A DNA stretch of 64,000 nucleotides, taken from NCBI RefSeq assembly GCF_039535475.1, contig NZ_BAAAXG010000006.1, positions 124,001-188,000 of the forward strand, given 5' to 3'. Positions 24,672-33,880 of the stretch are shown piece by piece. The notes below the pieces were generated by a model. That model was given only the letters and a program-made list of their open reading frames with translations. It did not search any database and was not told the DNA's origin. Each line of letters starts with the position of its first letter. Positions within the stretch are counted from its first letter, which is position 1. The stretch is from Streptomyces showdoensis (lineage in GTDB: Bacteria > Actinomycetota > Actinomycetes > Streptomycetales > Streptomycetaceae). A program made the position numbers and the translations under genes.

Positions 24672-25886
24672 TCAGCTCGGAGGGATCGCCCCGGCGTAGA
24701 CGTGGTCCGGGGTCACGACCTCGGTGATCGCCCGGGCCAGCAGCGTGGACGGCTCCTGGCCGCCGACGAGCGAGTCGGTGTTGATGATCAGGACCAGGGT
24801 GGCCTTCCGCTCGGGCAGGTAGACCGTCACGGTCTCGTATCCCGGCAGCGAACCGTTGTGCCCGATCCAGCCGTTGGTGTCCAGGATGCCGAGGCCGTAC
24901 GAGGTGCCGGGGAAGCCGGTCGGCAGCGTCTTGAGGCGCTGCGCCTGGGTCTCGGGGCTGAGCAGACGCCCGGTGGCGAGGATCTCGGCCCAGCGGCGCA
25001 GGTCGTGCAGGGTCGAGGTCATCGCCCCGGCCGCCCACGCCCAGCTGGGGTTCCACTCCGTGGCGTCCTCGACCTCGCCGCTGAGCGTCTGGTCGGTGTA
25101 GCCGTGGGCGTGCGGCTCCGGGAACTCGGCGGCGTACGGGAGCGCCGTGTCCTTCAGGTGCGAGGGGCGCAGGACCCGGTGGCGGAGGACCTCGGCGAGC
25201 GGACGCCCGGTCACCTTCTCCACCACCAGCCCGAGCAGGACGAGGTTGGTGTTGGAGTACTGGAACTTCTCGCCGGGCTCGAAGGTGTTCTCGTGCCGCA
25301 TGCCGTACGGCAGCACCTCCCGCGGTGTCCACTGCCGCCGCGGCTCGCTGAGCAGGGCGTGGACGAAGTCCTCGTCCGCGGTGTACGGGAAGAGGCCGCT
25401 GCGCATCTCGGCGAGCTGGCGCAGGGTGATCCTGTGCCCGTTCCGCACGCCGTGGACGTACTTCGCGATCGGGTCGTCGAGCCCGATCCGCCCCTCGTCG
25501 ACCAGCTGCAGGAGGGCGGTGACCGTGAAGGTCTTGGTCTCGCTGCCGATCCGGACGTAGGTGTCGGTGAACATCGGCCGGCCGGTGGCCTTGTCGGCGA
25601 CGCCCGTGGCGCGCACGTAGCTCCCCCGGCCCGGCATCCACAGCCCGGCGACGACGCCCGGGATGCCCGCCTCCTTGCGGACCTTCTCGATCGTCGCGTC
25701 CAGCCTGGCGGTCAGCTCGGGGCCGAGTCCGTCCGGCGGGCAGTCGTCGCCGTGCCGGCCGGTGTCGAGGGTCGCCACGCTCGCGGCGGGGACCGCGCCG
25801 GCGGGGGTCGTGGCCACCGGGGCCAGCACGGACGCCACCAGCAGCGTCGCGGCCAGCAGCCGACGGGAGGGCATACGTCGTCGCAT
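24672..25886 (-). CDS. secreted serine hydrolase, beta-lactamase/D-Ala carboxypeptidase fold
   Basis: A 404-residue class C beta-lactamase-like hydrolase. A Sec signal with hydrophobic core LLAATLLVASVLAP ends near AGAVPA at about residue 34. Catalytic motifs: S115-E-T-K118, Tyr motif YSN (FQYSNTNLVLLG) and HNG in place of KTG (GWIGHNGSLPG). This set is typical of D-aminopeptidase/DD-peptidase/esterase members acting outside the cell. Specific substrate cannot be told. It stands alone between terminators. Confidence 0.9.
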   Translation of the reverse strand: MRRRMPSRRLLAATLLVASVLAPVATTPAGAVPAASVATLDTGRHGDDCPPDGLGPELTARLDATIEKVRKEAGIPGVVAGLWMPGRGSYVRATGVADKATGRPMFTDTYVRIGSETKTFTVTALLQLVDEGRIGLDDPIAKYVHGVRNGHRITLRQLAEMRSGLFPYTADEDFVHALLSEPRRQWTPREVLPYGMRHENTFEPGEKFQYSNTNLVLLGLVVEKVTGRPLAEVLRHRVLRPSHLKDTALPYAAEFPEPHAHGYTDQTLSGEVEDATEWNPSWAWAAGAMTSTLHDLRRWAEILATGRLLSPETQAQRLKTLPTGFPGTSYGLGILDTNGWIGHNGSLPGYETVTVYLPERKATLVLIINTDSLVGGQEPSTLLARAITEVVTPDHVYAGAIPPS

Positions 25887-26024
25887 GGGGCAGGCTTCTT
25901 CCGGGTCACGGGCACGGACGGCCAGAGGACCACCGCCGCCGGGGCCGGGCGCGCCGCGCCCGGTCGTGTTCCGGCGAGTCCACCCGATCGGAGCCCCCGG
26001 GCCGCCGGGCGGCCCGGGACGCCC

Positions 26025-26492
26025 CTACGGCCCGTCGGGCCGGGCCGGCTCCACCTCCAGGAAGTGTCTGCGGCGCGGCCCCCGGTAGAGCAGGGCGTCC
26101 CAGCCGAGCCGGTCGAGCGCGGCGGCGCAGGCGGTGAGGGCGGGCTGCTCCTCCAGGCCCGCGCCCGAGCCGGGCGGCCCGAGCCACTCCACCACCGCCG
26201 TGCCGGGCCGCTCGCCGGCCGTGACCCGGTAGCCGGTGGCGGTGCGGGCGCCGGCCGCGTCGAGCGCCGAGGGCGGCTGCCGGGCCGCCTCCAGGGCGAG
26301 GGCGATCGCCCGCACCGGCTGTCTGCGTTCCCATGCGGCGGGGCTCGCCGCCGGGTCGCCGCCCTGGCGGTTGGTCAGCCGCCTGATCTGGAGCAGCCCT
26401 TCGAACGCGGCCCGCACCTCGCGCGAGCGTTGCTCCACGTCCCCCTCGGCCGGCGCGGGCCCGTCCCCCGTGGCCGCCTCGAAGCCGCTCAC
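26025..26492 (-). CDS. hypothetical protein coupled to the WGR beta-propeller gene
   Basis: A 155-residue protein I do not recognise. It begins as a helical segment (VEQRSREVRAAFEGLLQIRRL) and ends in a mixed alpha/beta segment with a hydrophobic strand HFLEVEPA; it contains no signal or transmembrane stretch. The GTG start overlaps the stop of the upstream WGR protein gene as GTGA, so it is translated with that protein and probably works with it. The codon bias is normal for the window. Confidence 0.7.
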   Translation of the reverse strand: MSGFEAATGDGPAPAEGDVEQRSREVRAAFEGLLQIRRLTNRQGGDPAASPAAWERRQPVRAIALALEAARQPPSALDAAGARTATGYRVTAGERPGTAVVEWLGPPGSGAGLEEQPALTACAAALDRLGWDALLYRGPRRRHFLEVEPARPDGP

Positions 26493-27925
26493 AGCAGCCG
26501 CCGGATGTCGCCGCGGACCCGGTAGAAGCCGCCCGAGGCCGGGTGCAGGGCGTCCACGACGTAGCGGGCGCCGGGCTCCCTGATGGCGCGCGGGAACTGC
26601 ACGTTCCACCCCGGCTCGTACCCCTCGGTGACGACCTGGACGCGGGTCCTGCCGCCCTCCTGGACGCACTCCACGACGACCGTCCCGACGGGCGCGGCGC
26701 GCACCGCGTCGACGGCGGCGACGGTGGTGGCCGGCGCGTAGGTGGGCAGGGCCGCGGCCAGCTTGATGTCCTGGGCGACCGGGACGGTGCCCTGCTGGGC
26801 GGCGGCGATGGCCGCCTCGCTCGCGTCCACGCAGAGCAGCGAGCCGTCCGTGGTGACCAGGTAGAGGCGCTCGTCGCGGTACTGCATGGAGAGGGCCGAA
26901 CCGCCGCCGGTGCCCAGCTTCCAGAGCCGGGTGCCGTCCTCGGCGAAGCAGTAGACGGAGGAGGCGTTGTCCCCGGCGAAGACGAAGCGGCCGCCGGGCG
27001 AGGTGGCGCAGGAGTAGACCGGGCTGTCGCAGCCGTAGACCGCCTCGGTGCGGCCGTCCTTCTTGGCGATCCGGTGCACCTTGCGGCGCGCGGTGCCCGC
27101 GTATACGGAAGCGTCCTCCTGCCAGCCGAAGAGCACCCCGCCGTCGGCGGGCGTGTGCCACAGCTCGCCGCCGCCGTCGGGGGCGTACGCCGTCACGCCG
27201 CTGCTGTCGCCGTAGTAGACGCCGTCGGCGTCGGCGCGGACCATCCAGGCGTGCTCGCCGCGGCCGGAGCGGGACCACTGGTGCTCGTCCTCGTGGTCGA
27301 TGACGGTGAGCCGGCCGGAGCGGTCGGCGACGTCGAGGACGCCCTCGTGGATGTCGAGCCAGAAGATGTCCACGTCGGCCGCGATGTCGTAGGCGGCGAA
27401 GGGCAGCTTCGACGACAGGTCGTAGACCCGGCCGTCGTCGCAGCCGGCGTAGATCCAGAAGTCGTCGGCGACCAGGCACTTGACGCCGTCCGGGAGGCTG
27501 AAGCGGGCCTGGACCTCGCCGGTGTGACCGAGGGTGAAGACCTCGCCCGCCTGGTTGCCCACCCAGCAGCGCTCGTCGTCCACGTGGATGCCGAAGGCTG
27601 CCGAGCCGGTGCGGAAGCGCCACAGGACGGGCGCGACGGCACGGGCGGTGGAGGGCGCGGAGCTGACCGCGCGGCGGCTGACGGCGCGGGCCGCGCGCTG
27701 CCCCTGGACCGCCGGCGCGTACCCCTTACGGACCTTCTCGCCTATCTTCTTCGCCGCCGCGGCCTGCGCCTTCTCGACCGTGGCGAAGGTCGAGGTCTGC
27801 GTCTGCCCGGCCGCGCCGATGCGGCCGTAACGGACCGACACCAGGGTGCCGGTGACCGTCACTTCGTAGAACTTGTGGGCGCCGCCGCCGTCCTGGGACA
27901 GCTCCAGATAGGTCTTCGTCGTCAT
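26489..27925 (-). CDS. WGR-domain / PQQ-like beta-propeller protein
   Basis: A 478-residue cytosolic protein. Residues about 1-75 form a WGR domain (YLELSQDGGGAHKFYEVTV, then VSVRYGRIGAAGQTQTSTF), an NAD/DNA-associated module best known from PARP and MolR-like proteins. A basic linker follows, and then a seven-fold PQQ-like/WD-type beta-propeller (about 110-430) with repeated blades such as DRSGRLTVIDHEDEHQW and EDGTRLWKLGTGGG. No enzymatic motif is visible. The ATG start at 27925 is a good family N-terminus. Function unknown; WGR plus propeller suggests a binding or sensor scaffold. Confidence 0.85.
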   Translation of the reverse strand: MTTKTYLELSQDGGGAHKFYEVTVTGTLVSVRYGRIGAAGQTQTSTFATVEKAQAAAAKKIGEKVRKGYAPAVQGQRAARAVSRRAVSSAPSTARAVAPVLWRFRTGSAAFGIHVDDERCWVGNQAGEVFTLGHTGEVQARFSLPDGVKCLVADDFWIYAGCDDGRVYDLSSKLPFAAYDIAADVDIFWLDIHEGVLDVADRSGRLTVIDHEDEHQWSRSGRGEHAWMVRADADGVYYGDSSGVTAYAPDGGGELWHTPADGGVLFGWQEDASVYAGTARRKVHRIAKKDGRTEAVYGCDSPVYSCATSPGGRFVFAGDNASSVYCFAEDGTRLWKLGTGGGSALSMQYRDERLYLVTTDGSLLCVDASEAAIAAAQQGTVPVAQDIKLAAALPTYAPATTVAAVDAVRAAPVGTVVVECVQEGGRTRVQVVTEGYEPGWNVQFPRAIREPGARYVVDALHPASGGFYRVRGDIRRLL

Positions 27926-28112
27926 GTCGAGAACGGTAGGGGGAGGCACTGACAACGGCCCGTTCACGGCCCGCCGGACCGCCCCCAGGGACCAAAGTCC
28001 GTCCGATTCAGGACCTTCGTCACGGCAATTCGGACATTCACCCCTGTGACGATGGGCTCTGAAGATCATCCGACACGTCGTCACCTCGACGAGGGACGGC
28101 CGGAAGGGCCCC

Positions 28113-29195
28113 ATGACCGAGCGACAGAAGCGGCCCCTGCCCGTACGTGCGCGATGGCACGCCGACGGCATACCGATGGACGACCTGTTCCGGGCCGACC
28201 CCGGGGCCCCGACCACGACGCTCCCGGCACTCCCCCGCCCGCCGCGCCCGGCCCGCCCCTCCCGTCCCGCCGTCGCCGAGGCGGAGGAACCGCAGGGGCT
28301 CCCCCTGCGCCCGCCGCCCGACGAGCCCGAACTCGTGGAGCGCGGCGGGGCGGCGGCCCCCGGCTGGCTGGCCGTCCTCGTCGGGCTGAGCGCGCTCGGC
28401 GGCGCCGGGACGCTGCTCTGGCGGGCCCGGCCGCTGCGCGCGGTCCATCTGGCGCCGTGGGAGTGGGCCGCGTTCGGCGGCTGCGTGGCCCTCGCGGTGC
28501 TCGCCTTCGGCGGGCTGACCCGCGGCCGGACGGGCTCCGCCTGGGTGCTCTCCCTGTTCGGCCGCTACCGGGGCAGCGTGCGCCGCACCGGGCTCGTCTG
28601 GATCAGCCCGTTCGTGCTGCGCCGCCGGATGGACGTGCGGCTGCGGCACTGGCGCAGCGAGCCGATCTCCGTGGTCGACGCCGAGGGCTCGGCGCTGCGC
28701 GTGGTCGTCCTGGTCGTGTGGTCGGTGAAGGACACCGCGCGGGCGCTGCTCGCCGTGGACGACCATCTCGACTACCTGCGCGAGCAGGTGGAGGCCGCCG
28801 CCGCGCGCGTGCTGTCCCAGCTGCCGGCGGACGCGTTCCGGGGCGACGGGCCCACGCTGCGGGACGCCGAGGCGGTCGGCGGCACGCTGACCCGGCTGCT
28901 GGCTGCCGAGTGCCGCCCGGTCGGCATCGCGGTCTTCTCGGCCCAGCCGACCCGGATCGAGTACGCGCCGGAGGTGGCGGCGGCGATGCAGCGGCGCCAG
29001 ATCGCCGCGCTCGACGCCAAGCACCGCGACTCCGTGCTCACCAGCGTGATCGACGCGGTGGACGACACGGTGACCCGGCTGACCTCCCGCGGGCTCGTCG
29101 AGCTCGACGACTTCGAACGCCAGGCCCTGGTCAAGGACCTGACGGTGGCCTTCTACACGCGGCGCGGCGGGCCGGCCGAACAGGGCCCGGAGTGA
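28113..29195 (+). CDS. SPFH/Band 7 domain membrane protein
   Basis: A 360-residue protein. After a Pro-rich cytosolic N-terminus (about 1-90) come two transmembrane helices (about 90-150: WLAVLVGLSALGGAGTLLW and WAAFGGCVALAVLAFGGL). An SPFH/band 7 domain follows (VRRTGLVWISPFVLRRRMDV, then VLVVWSVKDTARALLAVDD) with a coiled C-terminal helix (AAMQRRQIAALDAKHRDSV). SPFH proteins form oligomeric membrane microdomain scaffolds. The gene is divergent from the WGR operon with a 187-bp spacer between them that shows no clear site beyond possible promoters. Confidence 0.88.
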   Translation: MTERQKRPLPVRARWHADGIPMDDLFRADPGAPTTTLPALPRPPRPARPSRPAVAEAEEPQGLPLRPPPDEPELVERGGAAAPGWLAVLVGLSALGGAGTLLWRARPLRAVHLAPWEWAAFGGCVALAVLAFGGLTRGRTGSAWVLSLFGRYRGSVRRTGLVWISPFVLRRRMDVRLRHWRSEPISVVDAEGSALRVVVLVVWSVKDTARALLAVDDHLDYLREQVEAAAARVLSQLPADAFRGDGPTLRDAEAVGGTLTRLLAAECRPVGIAVFSAQPTRIEYAPEVAAAMQRRQIAALDAKHRDSVLTSVIDAVDDTVTRLTSRGLVELDDFERQALVKDLTVAFYTRRGGPAEQGPE

Positions 29196-29298
29196 GCGCC
29201 CGCCGACGCCCCCTCCCCACACCCGCCGCGCCCCTCCCCACCCCCACGTCCCTCCCCACCCCCACGGCACCGACCGCCCCCGAGAGAGCGAGGACCTC

Positions 29299-30252
29299 AT
29301 GGACCTGCGGACACCCGACTTCACCGACGAGATAGCCGGCTCCGGCTGCGACTGCGCGGGCTGCGCGGCGGCCCGCACGGCCGCCCGGGCCGAGCGCGGC
29401 GGCGGCGCGGCGGCCCTGCGCGGGGTGCGCTGCGCGGTCGTCGCCACGGTGGGCGCGGTGGCCCTCGCGGGCACGGGCGCGGGCACCGCGGCGGCCGAGC
29501 CCGCCCCGTCGCACGCGGGCTGGGACGGCTCGCGCTACTGGTTCAAGAACGAGTCCGGCCAGTGGCGCTGGACCAGCCACTCCGCCACGTACGCGCAGCG
29601 CACCGGCCAGGCGGCGAAGGCGGAGCGGCCGCAGGCGCGGCAGCCGCAGCGCACCGGCGCCGAGCCGGTCTTCCGGGGGCGCCAGGGCTGGGACGCGACG
29701 GACCGGGTGTACTGGTTCCGGAGCGGCGGCCACTGGTACTGGACCAGCCACCTGTGGAAGTACGAGCAGCGCACGGGCGCCAAGGGCGGCGGCTCGACGG
29801 GCGGTTCCGCCGGAGGTTCCTCCGGCGGCTCCTCGACGGGCACCTCGCGCGGCTGGACGACGCCGGTCTCCTCGTACGTCTTCACGGGCTACTACGGGCA
29901 GCACGGCTCCTGGTCGAAGGGCTACCACACGGGGCAGGACTTCGCGGTGCCGACGGGCACCACGGTCCGTGCGGTCGGCCCCGGCCGGGTGGTGCACACC
30001 GGCTACAACCGCAGCTACGGCTACGAGGTGGTGATCCGGCACGCCGACGGCCGCTACAGCCAGTACGCCCACCTCTCCCGGATCGACGTGTCGGCGGGCC
30101 GGAGCGTGTCGGCCGGGCAGCGCGTCGCCCGGTCCGGGGCGACGGGCCGGGTGACGGGCCCGCACCTCCACTTCGAGGTGCGGACCACGCCGTCCTTCGG
30201 CTCGGACGTCGACCCGCTGGCGTACCTGCGCTCCCACGGGGTGCGCGTCTAG
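29299..30252 (+). CDS. secreted M23-family peptidoglycan endopeptidase
   Basis: A 317-residue exported lysostaphin/NlpD-type peptidase. Unusually long n-region (about 45 residues, Cys-rich) precedes the hydrophobic signal core VVATVGAVALAGTGAGTAAAEP. Two copies of an aromatic repeat follow (YWFKNESGQWRWTSH and YWFRSGGHWYWTSH), then a Gly/Ser linker and the M23 domain with zinc ligands H210 and D214 (YHTGQDF) and H289/H291 (HLHFEVR). It should cut cell-wall cross-bridges. A 103-bp C-rich, repetitive spacer (CCTCCCCACCCC units) separates it from the SPFH gene. Confidence 0.92.
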   Translation: MDLRTPDFTDEIAGSGCDCAGCAAARTAARAERGGGAAALRGVRCAVVATVGAVALAGTGAGTAAAEPAPSHAGWDGSRYWFKNESGQWRWTSHSATYAQRTGQAAKAERPQARQPQRTGAEPVFRGRQGWDATDRVYWFRSGGHWYWTSHLWKYEQRTGAKGGGSTGGSAGGSSGGSSTGTSRGWTTPVSSYVFTGYYGQHGSWSKGYHTGQDFAVPTGTTVRAVGPGRVVHTGYNRSYGYEVVIRHADGRYSQYAHLSRIDVSAGRSVSAGQRVARSGATGRVTGPHLHFEVRTTPSFGSDVDPLAYLRSHGVRV

Positions 30253-30261
30253 AACGCGGCC

Positions 30262-30299
30262 CCGGCGGGCGGTTCCTCCGGTCAGGAGCCGTCCGCCGG
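30262..30299 (-). terminator. hairpin shared by convergent M23 and ABC genes
   Basis: Bases 30262-30277 and 30284-30299 pair with two G-T wobbles around a 6-nt loop. It overlaps the last codons of the minus-strand ABC gene and lies 10 bp beyond the M23 stop. Confidence 0.5.
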
Positions 30300-30974
30300 C
30301 TGGTTCTCCCTGAGGGTGATCCGGCCCTTCCGGAGGGTCGCCAGACGCGGGGCGCGCCGGGCGATGGCGCTGTCGTGGGTGACCATGACGAAGGTCAGGC
30401 CGTGCTCCTTCCAGAGCCCCTCGAGCAGGTCGACGATCTCGTCCCGCATCGACTCGTCGAGGTTGCCGGTGGGTTCGTCGGCGAGCAGCACCTTGGGCCG
30501 CTTGACCAGGGCCCGCGCGATGGCGACGCGCTGCTGCTGGCCGCCGGAGAGCTCGGAGGGCAGGTGGGCGAGGCGCTCGCCGAGGCCGACGGACTCCAGC
30601 GCCTCGGCCGCGCGGCGGCGGCGCTCGGCGGTCCTGACGCCGAGCGGGACGAGCGCGGTCTCCACGTTCTCCTGGGCGGTGAGCGTGGGGATGAGGTTGA
30701 AGCTCTGGAAGACGAAGCCGATGTTCTGGCTGCGGACGGTGGTCAGCCGGCCCTCCGAGAGCGTCGCCAGGTCGGTGCCGTCGAGCAGGACGCTGCCCGC
30801 GGTCGGCCGGTCGAGGCCGCCGAGCATCTGCAGCAGCGTGGACTTGCCGCCGCCGGTGGGCCCCTGGATGACCAGCCGGTCGCCCTCGCTGATGGTCAGG
30901 TCGATCCCGGCCAGGGCGTCGACCCTCTCCTGGCCGCGCCGGTACTGCTTGGTGACGCCGGTGAGTTCGTACAT
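30282..30974 (-). CDS. MacB/LolD-type ABC transporter ATP-binding protein
   Basis: A 230-residue ABC ATPase: Walker A GPTGGGKST, Q-loop FQSFNLIPTL, signature LSGGQQQRVAIARAL, Walker B VLLADEPTGNLD. Sequence type and partner match the MacB/FtsE-like exporters (mechanotransmission ABC systems). It is the second gene of an operon with the permease whose stop is 36 bp upstream. No substrate can be assigned. Confidence 0.94.
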   Translation of the reverse strand: MYELTGVTKQYRRGQERVDALAGIDLTISEGDRLVIQGPTGGGKSTLLQMLGGLDRPTAGSVLLDGTDLATLSEGRLTTVRSQNIGFVFQSFNLIPTLTAQENVETALVPLGVRTAERRRRAAEALESVGLGERLAHLPSELSGGQQQRVAIARALVKRPKVLLADEPTGNLDESMRDEIVDLLEGLWKEHGLTFVMVTHDSAIARRAPRLATLRKGRITLRENQPADGS

Positions 30975-31010
30975 GGTGCTACTCCTGCGGTACGGGGTGG
31001 GGTTCGGGTG

Positions 31011-32480
31011 CTACTCGACGCGGCGCAGCGCGTCGGCGGGGCGCAGTCGCGAGGCGCGCCAGGCGCCGAACGCGCCCGCCACGAGGCCGCCGCCGAGGGC
31101 GAGGAGGACGGCGAGGGCGACGGTGGTGAGGCTGACCGGGGCGGTGAGCGCGATGTCGAGGGTCTTGCCCGCTCCCCCGCCGGCGCCGAACATCCGGCCG
31201 CCGCCCATGCCGCCGCCGGATCCGCCCAGGCCGCCCGCGCTCGCGCCGAGTTCGGCGGTGAGGGTGGGGCTGACGGCGGTGACGAGCCAGGCGCCGCCGA
31301 GGCCGGCCGCGATGCCGAGGGCGCCGCCGATGAGCCCGTTGACCAGCGCCTCGCCGACGACCTGGCGGGTGACCCGGCCGCTCTTCCAGCCCAGCGCCTT
31401 CAGGGTGCCGAACTCGCGGACCCGGCGGCTGACGGCGGAGGAGGTGAGCAGTCCGGCGACGAGGACGGCGGCGAGCAGCACCGCGTAGGAGAGCCAGGTG
31501 CCGACGGTGGTGGCGAGGCCGGAGGCGGTGTCGAGCGAGCCGGAGACGGTCTTGGCGAGGTCGGCGGAGGTGGTGACGGTGGTCCCGGAGACGTTCTTCT
31601 GGATGCCGTTCTTGACCTCGTCGATCCGGGTGGAGTCGGCGGCCTTCACATAGACCGTGGTGATCTTGCCCCTGGCGTCGGCGAGCGTCTGGGCCCGCGT
31701 GAGCGGGAGGTAGACCTGGGCCGCGGCCTGGCCGCTGTCGGCGGTCGCGATCCCGATGACGGTGAAGGCCGTGCCCTTGACGGTGAGCTTCTTGCCGACG
31801 GCGAGGTTCTCCTGCCGGGCGTAGGCGCCGTCGACGACGGCGACCGCGGCGTCGGTCTCGGTGGTCTTGAAGGTGCGGCCCTGGGTGAGGGTGGAGGTGG
31901 TGAGGGGGCCGAGGCCGGGGGCGGTGACGTCGGTGCCGTAGAGCGTGAAGGAGTTGACGTCGAAGGCGGCGCCGCCGCCGGTGACGGTGTCACCGGAGCC
32001 CGTGCCGCCGGGGCCGCCCTGCCGGAAGCCCGCGCTGCCCCCGCCGCTCTCTCCGCGCTGGATCTCGCCGCGCTCGAACCGCCCGTTGATCTTGAGGTTG
32101 ACGAGGCTGAGCCCGCCGACGGCCCGGGCGACGCCCTGCTGCTTCCCGACGGTGCCGACGGTGGAGTCGGGCAGGGTCTGGAAGCCCTGCACCATCAGCC
32201 GGTCGCTGCTCTGCTCCTCGCCCGCGCCCTTGCCCTGGAACTCGAAGCGCGGCCGCTGCGGCTGCTCCCCGGCCTTGGGCCGCTCCTGCGCCTTGGTGAC
32301 CGTGAGGTCCGTGCCGAGCCCGTAGAGGGATTCCAGGACCTTGCCCTGGGCCTGCCTCATCCCGGCGGAGACGGAGCCGACGACGATGACCAGCGCGATG
32401 CCGAGCGCGAGCCCGGAGGCGACGACGAGCGCCGCCTTTCTGCGGCGGCGCAGCTCGCGCCGGAGGTAGGTGAAGAACAT
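31011..32480 (-). CDS. FtsX/MacB-type ABC transporter permease
   Basis: A 489-residue permease with the MacB topology: an N-terminal helix (KAALVVASGLALGIALVIVVG), a large extracytoplasmic domain (about 45-310) and three C-terminal helices in the FtsX core (WLSYAVLLAAVLVAGLLTSSA; LKALGWKSGRVTRQVVGEA loop). An unusual Gly-rich stretch GGSGGGMGGGRMFGAGGGAG occurs between the last two helices. Such systems export peptides or lipids or sense envelope stress. First gene of a two-gene operon with the ATPase. Confidence 0.9.
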   Translation of the reverse strand: MFFTYLRRELRRRRKAALVVASGLALGIALVIVVGSVSAGMRQAQGKVLESLYGLGTDLTVTKAQERPKAGEQPQRPRFEFQGKGAGEEQSSDRLMVQGFQTLPDSTVGTVGKQQGVARAVGGLSLVNLKINGRFERGEIQRGESGGGSAGFRQGGPGGTGSGDTVTGGGAAFDVNSFTLYGTDVTAPGLGPLTTSTLTQGRTFKTTETDAAVAVVDGAYARQENLAVGKKLTVKGTAFTVIGIATADSGQAAAQVYLPLTRAQTLADARGKITTVYVKAADSTRIDEVKNGIQKNVSGTTVTTSADLAKTVSGSLDTASGLATTVGTWLSYAVLLAAVLVAGLLTSSAVSRRVREFGTLKALGWKSGRVTRQVVGEALVNGLIGGALGIAAGLGGAWLVTAVSPTLTAELGASAGGLGGSGGGMGGGRMFGAGGGAGKTLDIALTAPVSLTTVALAVLLALGGGLVAGAFGAWRASRLRPADALRRVE

Positions 32481-32581
32481 GACGGTGAAGCTAGGAGCGC
32501 CCGCTGATGGACGGATAAGGCCCGCGTAAGAATGCGATGAGAGCGGCCCGGGCCGCCCCGGGACGCTCCCTGCCGCGCCGA

Positions 32582-32635
32582 CCGCCGTACCTCAGCCGCC
32601 GTACGTCCGCCGCCGTACCTCAGCCGCCGTACGTC
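32582..32635. repeat. two-copy 28-bp-period direct repeat overlapping the ROK gene end
   Basis: CCGCCGTACCTCAGCCGCCG begins at 32582 and again at 32610; the identity runs 26 bp (to 32607 and 32635). The second copy contains the ROK stop codon and its last residues (LTYGG). Looks like a small tandem duplication of the gene's 3' tip. Confidence 0.85.
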
Positions 32636-33831
32636 AGCGGGTCGGCCAGGATGTCGCGCAGCACGAGCGCCGCCGCGCCGCGGGCCGTGGTGGCGGTGGT
32701 CGAGGCCGGCCGCAGCCGGGCGGCGGAGGACGGCCAGAGGGCGGAGACGACCCGGCGGGACAGCTCGGCCTCCGCCGCCGGGGCGAGCCAGGGCATCAGG
32801 CGGGGGAAGATGCCGCCGAGCACCACGGCCTGCGGGTCCAGCAGGTTGACGGCTCCCGAGAGGGCGACGCCGAGCATCCGGCCGGCCTCGTCGAGGGCGG
32901 CGAGGGCACGGGGCTCCCCGGCGACGGCCCGTTCGGTCAGGGTGTCGACCGAACGGGCCCCGGCGGCGCGCAGCAGGGCGGTCTGGCCCGCGTACTGCTC
33001 CAGGCAGCCGAGGGAGCCGCACCGGCAGCGGCGGCCGTCCGGGGCCACGGTGAGGTGACCGATCTCGCCGGCGAACCCGTGCGCGCCGCGCAGGAGTTCG
33101 CCGTCCAGGACGATCGCGCCGCCGACCCCGATCTCGCCGGTGACGAGCAGGAAGCTGCGGACGGCGCCGAGTGCGCCGAACCAGAGCTCGGCCAGCGCCG
33201 CGATGTTCGCCTCGTTGTCGGAGGCGACGGGCAGCGCCGGGGCGCCGGGCGGGCGGGCGGCGGCGAGGGCCTCGGCGAACAGGACGTCGGCGTCGACCCG
33301 GTTCCAGCCGAGGTTGGGCGCCTGGCGCACGGTGCCGCCGGAGACCAGGCCGGGCAGCGCGAGCCGTACGCCGGTGGGGTGCAGGTCCTGCCGGGACGCC
33401 TCCGCCAGGACCTCGGCGGTGAGTTCCGCGGCCCGGCGCAGCACCACGACCGGCGCGAGGGCGCGGTTGTCGAGCGGCACGCTGCGGCGCACCCGGTCGG
33501 CACCCGTGAGGTCCGCCACGCACACGTTCACGTAGTCGACGTTGATCTCGACCCCGAGGCCGGCCGGTCCGGTGCACGCGGGCTTCAGGACGGTGCCGGG
33601 GCGACCCGCCTGACCGCTGAAGGTCTTGCCGGACTCGACGAGCAGCCCGCGCTCCAGGAGCTGTTCGGCCAGCGAGGAGACGGCGGCTCGGGTGAGGCCC
33701 ACGCGCGCGGCGACGGCCGCCCGGGTCGTCTCCCCGGCCTCGTGCACGGTGCGCAGGACGAGGCTCAGGTTGTGCCGGCGTACGCCCGCCTTGTCGGCCT
33801 TGGGCTCCGAGGGGTGGTGGGGGCTGTTCAT
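32620..33831 (-). CDS. ROK-family transcriptional regulator
   Basis: A 403-residue NagC/XylR-type ROK protein: winged-helix DNA-binding domain at about 15-75 (HNLSLVLRTVHEAGETTRAAV, then ARVGLTRAAVSSLAEQLLERG) and a sugar-kinase-like domain with GEIGVGGAIVLDGELLRGAHG (quoted in part: GEIGVGGAIVLDGEL) and the zinc-binding Cys cluster CRCGSLGCLEQYAG. Lies 1.1 kb downstream of the N-glycan operon. In bifidobacterial N-glycan loci an ROK regulator is a standard member, so it may sense a released hexosamine. A 10-bp-period repeat array lies directly upstream. Confidence 0.92.
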   Translation of the reverse strand: MNSPHHPSEPKADKAGVRRHNLSLVLRTVHEAGETTRAAVAARVGLTRAAVSSLAEQLLERGLLVESGKTFSGQAGRPGTVLKPACTGPAGLGVEINVDYVNVCVADLTGADRVRRSVPLDNRALAPVVVLRRAAELTAEVLAEASRQDLHPTGVRLALPGLVSGGTVRQAPNLGWNRVDADVLFAEALAAARPPGAPALPVASDNEANIAALAELWFGALGAVRSFLLVTGEIGVGGAIVLDGELLRGAHGFAGEIGHLTVAPDGRRCRCGSLGCLEQYAGQTALLRAAGARSVDTLTERAVAGEPRALAALDEAGRMLGVALSGAVNLLDPQAVVLGGIFPRLMPWLAPAAEAELSRRVVSALWPSSAARLRPASTTATTARGAAALVLRDILADPLTYGG

Positions 33832-33880
33832 CGTGCGCAGAGCCTAACCGCAGGGCGCGGGATCGGGACCCTCCCGAACG

